Source: an uncultured Bacteroidota bacterium (lineage in GTDB: Bacteria; Bacteroidota; Bacteroidia; UKL13-3). From it: 6,123 nt of DNA. Below the pieces are notes generated by a model. That model saw only the letters and a list, made by a program, of their open reading frames with translations. It was not told the DNA's origin and searched no databases. Of the stretch, positions 1 through 3,977 are shown in pieces (the first letter of the stretch is position 1; every line of letters starts with the position of its first letter). The DNA lies in the NCBI GenBank assembly GCA_903898215.1, contig CAIUEQ010000281.1:1-6123 (forward strand). Reading direction: 5' to 3'. A program made the translations under genes and the position numbers.

Positions 1-475
1 CCCGATTGCTGTTGATGGAAAGTTTTACATTGGCTGGCAGCAAAGCACCATCTTTGAATTGAATATCGGCCTCGATCAAAACTATCAGGTAAACGGGAAA
101 TATGCAACAAATCCTATGATGTATTATAAAACTACTGATGTTCCTCAGTGGCAACAAACTCAACTTACAGGAGCATTAATGATGCGTCCTATTGTTGGTA
201 AATGGATCGATCCTCCATTGGCAGTAAAAGAATATCAGCATTTTGAAAATACTATTTTGGTTTTCCCTAATCCTGCTAGCAATATGGTCAATATTCAATC
301 TAACAAAGCCGGTGTTTTTAGTGTTGAATTAATGGATATGACCGGAAGATTAATTCTCTCCGAAAAAACTGAAGGTCAATTATCTTTACCATCATTGCAA
401 ACAGGAATATATTTACTGAAAATAACTGATGAGGATCAACAATCATTAGTAAAGAAAATTATCATTCAACAATAA
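1..475 (+). CDS. Secreted protein with C-terminal T9SS type A sorting domain (3' fragment)
   Basis: This is the C-terminal part of a larger exported protein. The frame is open from base 2 to the TAA at 473-475, giving 157 visible residues, so the TTG at 59 and the later ATGs are internal codons, not the start. The first part carries FYIGWQQ, then LNIGLDQN and MMRP, a pattern I recall from the region just before the sorting domain in large Bacteroidota surface or secreted proteins. The last ~78 residues form a type A T9SS C-terminal domain: VFPNPAS at about residues 87-93, then a beta-rich segment with MDMTGR, then LQTGIYLLKI and a lysine-rich end KKIIIQQ. This family's C-terminal domain directs passage through the type IX machinery across the outer membrane and is then removed. 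The catalytic or binding domain lies outside the window, so substrate and role cannot be stated. It lies 27 nt upstream of the rhodanese gene, with no hairpin between them. Confidence 0.9.
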   Translation, partial: PIAVDGKFYIGWQQSTIFELNIGLDQNYQVNGKYATNPMMYYKTTDVPQWQQTQLTGALMMRPIVGKWIDPPLAVKEYQHFENTILVFPNPASNMVNIQSNKAGVFSVELMDMTGRLILSEKTEGQLSLPSLQTGIYLLKITDEDQQSLVKKIIIQQ

Positions 476-502
476 ACCTGAAATAAAATAAGCGTAAAAA
501 CT

Positions 503-808
503 ATGAACGATATTACTCCTGAAGAATTAAAAGAGAGAATTGATAAAGGTGAAAAACTCCATCTAATTGATGTAAGAGAAGTATACGAAAATGAAGAATT
601 TAATATCGGAGGACTATTAATTCCTTTAGGTTCCATACCTTCATCATTAACAGAAATTGAAAATTTAAAAAATGAAGAACTGATTGTTTATTGCCGCTCG
701 GGAGCAAGAAGCGGAAATGCAAAGATGTTTTTAACAAGTTTAGGGTTCACAAAAGTTAGGAATTTAATGGGTGGAATGATTACTTGGAAAAACACCTTTA
801 AAGTTTAA
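503..808 (+). CDS. Single-domain rhodanese-like sulfurtransferase
   Basis: This is a 101-residue protein made of one rhodanese domain, similar in size to GlpE/PspE. Rhodaneses move sulfane sulfur from donors such as thiosulfate or persulfides to an acceptor through a cysteine persulfide. Visible motifs are LIDVRE at 21-26 (the first conserved rhodanese motif), IPLGSIP at 40-46, the active-site loop CRSGARS at 64-70 with Cys64 as the predicted catalytic residue, and GGMITW at 90-95 near the end. The six-residue loop after the cysteine fits a sulfurtransferase rather than a Cdc25-like phosphatase. The usual histidine before the IP motif is replaced by Asn (FNIGG). There is no signal peptide, so it is probably cytoplasmic. 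The ATG at 503 is chosen because the domain begins at once after it; the upstream spacer is AT-rich without a Shine-Dalgarno sequence. It sits 25 nt before the multiheme cytochrome, which suggests one transcript. The physiological sulfur acceptor cannot be inferred. Confidence 0.93.
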   Translation: MNDITPEELKERIDKGEKLHLIDVREVYENEEFNIGGLLIPLGSIPSSLTEIENLKNEELIVYCRSGARSGNAKMFLTSLGFTKVRNLMGGMITWKNTFKV

Positions 809-833
809 AAAAGTTAGTTCCTAAATAATTATA

Positions 834-2831
834 ATGAAAAAAAAACTCCCCCTTTATATTTTAATTTTCAGTATAATTTCAGGTGTTTCTTTTTGCAATT
901 TATTTTGCAACTCTTCAACTTCCACAAAAGATATTTCTACCACTCCAACTATTTATCTTAATCACGATGATTCTGTAAAATATGTTGGCATTGAAACTTG
1001 TCGTTCTTGTCATACATCTATTTACAACAGCTTTATTCAAACCGGCATGGGACAATCATTTAACCTTGCTACCAAACATAAATCGGTTGCTGATTTCTCT
1101 AAAAAACAAATTGTTTTCGACAAATTTTCGGGCATGAGTTATTATCCTTTTTTTGATGGTGATACGATGCGTATTTTAGAATTTAAAATCGAAAAAAAAG
1201 ATACCGTTTATAAACGTATCGAACGTGTTGATTATATTATTGGATCCGGTCAGCATACAAATTCTCATATTACAAATATGAATGGGTATTTGTATCAATT
1301 ACCGTTAACGTGGTATGCACAAAAAATGAAATGGGACTTGCCTCCAGGATTTGAAAACGGAAGAAATATTAGATTTAACAGAGCAATAGGTTATGAGTGC
1401 ATGAGTTGCCACAATGCTCTCCCCGATTTTGCTAAAAACTCTTTGAATAAATTTAACAAAGTTCCTCTTGGTATTGATTGTGAAAGATGCCACGGCCCTG
1501 GAGAGCTTCACGTAAAAGAGAAATTGGCAGGTAAATTAATTGATACCTCCACACAAATTGATTATACAATTGTGAATCCTAAAAAGCTTTCTTGGGAATT
1601 ACAAATTGATGTTTGCCAGCGTTGTCATTTACAAGGAAATGCCATTTTAAAAAATGGGAAATCGTTTGGAGATTTTAAACCGGGCATGAAGTTGTCAGAT
1701 TTTATTGAGGTATACATGCCAAAGTATAAAGGAAAAGATGACGAATTTATTATGGCTTCGCATGCCCAGCGGTTACAAATGAGTAAATGTTTTTTATCAA
1801 CTCAATCGTCAAAAAGCAATAAGCAATTGGCAAATGGACAACAAACTTTATCCCGATTGCAATCGGGACTCAAACTCCAAACAAATTCCCTCACATGCAT
1901 CACTTGCCATAATCCTCATATCAGTGTAAAAGTTACAGGTAAACAAATTTTCAATAATGCTTGTGCGCAATGTCATGGAATAAAAAATTCATGTAAAGAA
2001 AAAATCCAAATCAGAAATTTAAAAAATGATAATTGTGTGGGATGCCATATGCCAAAATCAGGCACCATTGATATTCCACATGTAACAGTTACCGACCATT
2101 GGATAAAAGTTCCTTCAAAACAAAAGGACATCAAGGATATCAAACAATTTGCAGGAATATATTGCATCAATAATAAAACTTCGGATTACGAAACAACATG
2201 CAATGCTTATCTCTCCTATTTCGAAAAATTTGAAGGAGAAAGTTCTTCCATTGATTCAGCAAAATATTATTTATCATTTATTAAAAACAGCAATTTCAAT
2301 ACTTCAAAAATTTACTTCCTATTTTTAAAAAACAATTTTACTGGTGTTATTGAAACTTCAAAAACATTAAACATTTTGCAAGTTGACGATCCATGGACAT
2401 GCTACAGAATAGGCCAATCATATCAAAACACACATGAATATTCTTCTGCCGAAAAATGGTATCGTAGGGCAAATTTACTTGCTTCAGATAATCTTGATTT
2501 CAGCAATAAACTTGGCGTTACTTTAATTGAACAGGAAAAACTGGATGAAGGAATTGAAGTATTAAATAATTCACTCCTCCGAAATCCAAAACAACATGAA
2601 GCTTTAACTAATTTAGGATTTGCCTATGTAAAAAAGAACAATCCAACGGTGGCAATGAATTGTTATGATAAAGCACTTTCGCTTGATCCTTACTTTGAAC
2701 AAACACTTTTAAATAAGGCAGGATTGTACAACTATCTAGGCAAAACTTTAGAAGCAAAATTATTACTGAAACAACTATTAAAACGTAACCCACAAAACCA
2801 GCAGGTAAAAACTATACTTCAAAACATGTGA
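834..2831 (+). CDS. Exported seven-heme cytochrome c with C-terminal TPR repeats
   Basis: This 665-residue protein has a basic start (MKKK) and a hydrophobic segment to about residue 24, so it is exported. Seven CXXCH heme c motifs begin at residues 56, 189, 216, 261, 355, 377 and 401. No CXXCK or CX15CH variant site is visible. Around them are features I recall from cytochrome c554-like multiheme proteins of Bacteroidota, Planctomycetes and Acidobacteria: YIIGSGQHTNSHI (135-147), LPLTWY, WDLPPG, ECMSCHN, DCERCHGPGELH and CHMP followed by IPHVTVTDH. Residues ~519-655 contain about four TPR-like 34-residue units (for example LGFAYVKKNNPTVAMNCYDKAL at 594-615), likely a protein-binding scaffold. 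Cys21 and Cys25 follow the hydrophobic stretch, but Phe at position -1 of each makes a standard lipobox unlikely. Its role is presumably periplasmic electron transfer or reduction of a small substrate; the substrate is unknown. An apparent insertion lies between residues ~321 and ~350. It follows the rhodanese gene by 25 nt. Confidence 0.9.
   Translation: MKKKLPLYILIFSIISGVSFCNLFCNSSTSTKDISTTPTIYLNHDDSVKYVGIETCRSCHTSIYNSFIQTGMGQSFNLATKHKSVADFSKKQIVFDKFSGMSYYPFFDGDTMRILEFKIEKKDTVYKRIERVDYIIGSGQHTNSHITNMNGYLYQLPLTWYAQKMKWDLPPGFENGRNIRFNRAIGYECMSCHNALPDFAKNSLNKFNKVPLGIDCERCHGPGELHVKEKLAGKLIDTSTQIDYTIVNPKKLSWELQIDVCQRCHLQGNAILKNGKSFGDFKPGMKLSDFIEVYMPKYKGKDDEFIMASHAQRLQMSKCFLSTQSSKSNKQLANGQQTLSRLQSGLKLQTNSLTCITCHNPHISVKVTGKQIFNNACAQCHGIKNSCKEKIQIRNLKNDNCVGCHMPKSGTIDIPHVTVTDHWIKVPSKQKDIKDIKQFAGIYCINNKTSDYETTCNAYLSYFEKFEGESSSIDSAKYYLSFIKNSNFNTSKIYFLFLKNNFTGVIETSKTLNILQVDDPWTCYRIGQSYQNTHEYSSAEKWYRRANLLASDNLDFSNKLGVTLIEQEKLDEGIEVLNNSLLRNPKQHEALTNLGFAYVKKNNPTVAMNCYDKALSLDPYFEQTLLNKAGLYNYLGKTLEAKLLLKQLLKRNPQNQQVKTILQNM
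1851..1868. repeat. Perfect 18-bp palindrome inside the cytochrome gene
   Basis: TCCCGATTGCAATCGGGA is identical to its own reverse complement. It lies exactly in frame as six codons (Ser340 to Gly345, SRLQSG). It sits in a low-complexity stretch (about 1791-1880) that separates the conserved MSKCF segment from the fifth heme motif. A perfect 7-bp tandem duplication, AAGCAAT, lies just upstream at 1814-1827. From memory, CCCGAT...ATCGGG palindromes recur in intergenic DNA of some Bacteroidota, so this may be a copy of a dispersed palindromic repeat that entered a coding region; that is inference. In mRNA it could form a short hairpin only with strained pairing, because there is no loop. Confidence 0.7.
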
Positions 2832-2833
2832 TG

Positions 2834-2864
2834 TTAGTAATTCACACCGAATTTTCTATTTTCG
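2834..2864 (+). promoter_or_regulatory. Probable Bacteroidota sigma-ABfr promoter of efp
   Basis: A -7 element TATTTTCG (2857-2864) differs from the Bacteroidota consensus TAnnTTTG by one base. A weak -33 element, TTAG (2834-2837), lies 19 bp upstream, within the usual spacing. Transcription would begin near 2870, giving a leader of about 28 nt before the ATG at 2898. The -33 half overlaps the end of the cytochrome gene's immediate downstream sequence, so efp can be expressed independently of the upstream genes. The 14 bases starting at 2857 match the promoter of the small minus-strand gene at 11 positions. Confidence 0.55.
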
Positions 2865-2897
2865 CAGCCGTTTCATACATTTATACAAATTCAAATT

Positions 2898-3458
2898 ATG
2901 GCATCAACATCAGATTTATTTAAAGGAGCATTTATCAAATACAACAATGAGTTGTGTCAGGTATTAGAATATGTTCATCGTACACCAGGAAATTTACGTG
3001 CATTTTATCAAGTATCGCTTCGCAATGTTAAAAGTGGAAAACAGATGGAAAATCGTTTTCGTGCAGGAGAAACTATTGAATTTGTAAGAGTTGAATTTAA
3101 AGATTTACAATTTTTATATAAAGACGGAACAAGTTTAGTGTTGATGGACCCTGAATCATTTGATCAAATTTATGTTGACGGTTCTTTGTTTGGTGATTCT
3201 GAAAAGTTTTTAAAAGAAGAAATGATCGTGAAAGTTTCTTTTGAAGGTGAAACTGCAATTGGAGCTGAGCCTCCTGTTTTCGTTGAGCTTATTGTTACAT
3301 ACACTGAACCAGGAGTAAAAGGTGATACTGCAACGAATACATTAAAACCTGCAACTATGGAAACCGGTGCTCAGGTAATGATTCCGTTGTTCGTAAATAT
3401 TGGTGAGAAAATTAAGATTGATACGCGCACCGGCAATTATGTTGAACGAGTGAAGTAA
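2898..3458 (+). CDS. efp: Translation elongation factor P
   Basis: EF-P binds the ribosome between the P and E sites and helps peptide-bond formation when ribosomes stall at consecutive prolines. The 186-residue length is normal for the family. The KOW-like N-terminal domain spans about 1-62, the middle OB domain 65-128 and the C-terminal OB domain 129-186. The C-terminal part holds TYTEPGVKGDTATNTLKPA, then the family signature region METGAQVMIPLFVNIGEKI and DTRTGNYVERVK. The loop that reaches the peptidyl-transferase centre reads HRTPGNLRAF (27-36). Aligned to E. coli KPGKGQAF, the residue matching modified Lys34 is Asn32, so the EpmA/EpmB lysyl-lysine pathway and the EarP arginine pathway are unlikely to act here. 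The ATG at 2898 gives the MASTSD start I recall from Bacteroidota homologues. There is no Shine-Dalgarno sequence. The gene has its own promoter and terminator and appears monocistronic. Confidence 0.97.
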   Translation: MASTSDLFKGAFIKYNNELCQVLEYVHRTPGNLRAFYQVSLRNVKSGKQMENRFRAGETIEFVRVEFKDLQFLYKDGTSLVLMDPESFDQIYVDGSLFGDSEKFLKEEMIVKVSFEGETAIGAEPPVFVELIVTYTEPGVKGDTATNTLKPATMETGAQVMIPLFVNIGEKIKIDTRTGNYVERVK

Positions 3459-3480
3459 TTCTCTGAATAATTATCGCATA

Positions 3481-3512
3481 AAAAAAACTCCGGAAAATTT
3501 CGGAGTTTTTTT
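3481..3512. terminator. Strong intrinsic terminator, usable from both strands
   Basis: The arms AAAAAAACTCCG (3481-3492) and CGGAGTTTTTTT (3501-3512) pair perfectly over 12 bp around an 8-base loop. The T-run follows the GC-rich part of the stem on the plus strand, and the A-run gives a matching T-run on the minus strand. It lies 22 nt after the efp stop and 100 nt beyond the stop of the convergent small gene, so it can end both transcripts. Confidence 0.88.
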
Positions 3513-3612
3513 ATGAAATATGTTGTGTGTAACTATGTTGAAATGAATTGCAAACACAAGCAATGCAATTGTTTTATACAACGCATCCCTTTAAATTTTG
3601 CACTATAAAAAA

Positions 3613-3753
3613 CTACTCTTCAACAACAACTACTCTTTCTACGTTTGGAGATTTCACATTAACTAGCTTAGTATTCAGCTTGTTTGCTTGTATGCGTTGG
3701 TGTGAAACTGTTTTATTTTTTCTGTCTTTTCTCTTGTAACTTGTGAATGCCAT
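3613..3753 (-). CDS. Small, highly basic protein of 46 residues (unrecognised; possibly ribosome-associated)
   Basis: Reading the minus strand from the ATG at 3753-3751 gives 46 codons to a TAG at 3615-3613. The protein starts MAFTSYKRKDRKNKTVSHQR, continues IQANKLNTKLVNVKSPNVER and ends VVVVEE. It has 7 Lys and 4 Arg against 4 acidic residues. The positive charge is concentrated in residues 7-34, followed by a valine-rich end; there is no signal peptide or membrane segment. Such composition is typical of small ribosomal or RNA-binding proteins, but I cannot name the family. The strongest support is the promoter: TATATTTG 19 nt upstream of the ATG, with a TTGG element 18 bp before it. The gene converges with efp, and the terminator at 3481-3512 can serve it. 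It is divergent from the large secreted-protein gene, with 224 nt between the two starts. The overlapping plus-strand frame at 3548-3739 looks like its shadow. One candidate identity is the Bacteroidota-specific ribosomal protein bL38, but I cannot recall that sequence well enough to claim it. Confidence 0.75.
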   Translation of the reverse strand: MAFTSYKRKDRKNKTVSHQRIQANKLNTKLVNVKSPNVERVVVVEE

Positions 3754-3977
3754 AATTATATTTTTAGGGCTGCAAATATAGCAGCGTTTTTTAATTTGCC
3801 AATTTTATTATCACACAACCCTCATTTCTACTTTTTGCATCGTGTTAATAACAACTTATAAATCTTAATTCAATTAGGAAAATTTTAAGTTTTTTTTTGT
3901 CGCAATTTAATTTAACTATGTAAATAATTTCAGATAAAACTAAATTTTAAACCAATATAACTTAAATAAATTTCGAT
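3754..3977. other. Divergent intergenic region, very AT-rich
   Basis: These 224 bases separate the starts of the small minus-strand gene and the large plus-strand gene. The left end holds the minus-strand promoter. No confident plus-strand promoter is visible. The best partial matches to TAnnTTTG are TACTTTTTG (3829-3837, one extra base) and TAACTATG (3913-3920, one mismatch), neither with a well-placed -33 element. A run of nine T (3890-3898) lies about 80 nt upstream of the large gene. I see no coding frame, tRNA or riboswitch-like structure here. Confidence 0.6.
3773..3802 (-). promoter_or_regulatory. Bacteroidota-type promoter of the small basic protein gene
   Basis: On the minus strand, TATATTTG (plus positions 3773-3780) matches the Bacteroidota -7 consensus TAnnTTTG exactly. 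TTGG (plus 3799-3802) lies 18 bp upstream and resembles the -33 TTTG/TTG element. Transcription would start near 3766, leaving a leader of only about 13 nt before the ATG at 3753. The sequence just after the -7 element, GCAGCC, is shared with the efp promoter. Confidence 0.72.

Noticed and set aside
1..9. CCCGATTGC, identical to half of the palindrome at 1851-1868
   Set aside because: Here it encodes part of a conserved-looking segment (PIAVDGKFYIGW) and lacks the second half, so chance identity is the simplest reading.
59..61. TTG as the start of the first gene
   Set aside because: The frame is open upstream to base 2 and encodes conserved-looking sequence there, so this codon is internal to a longer gene.
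894..911. Possible lipoprotein cleavage site at Cys21 or Cys25 of the cytochrome
   Set aside because: Both cysteines are preceded by Phe, which does not fit a lipobox; the protein is called exported but not lipid-anchored.
1305..2793. Three minus-strand open frames (1305-1511, 1973-2170, 2608-2793)
   Set aside because: All are antisense to the cytochrome gene, whose heme and TPR motifs cover these stretches; none has its own motif or promoter.
3546..3570. Inverted repeat AATTGCA / TGCAATT with an 11-base loop
   Set aside because: Only two G-C pairs per arm and no proper T-run on either strand; too weak to call a terminator or structured RNA.
3548..3739. Plus-strand 63-codon open frame
   Set aside because: It overlaps the small minus-strand gene, is Phe/Thr/Ser/Leu-rich with no recognisable feature, and lies just past a strong terminator without a promoter. 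It looks like the antisense shadow of the basic protein gene.
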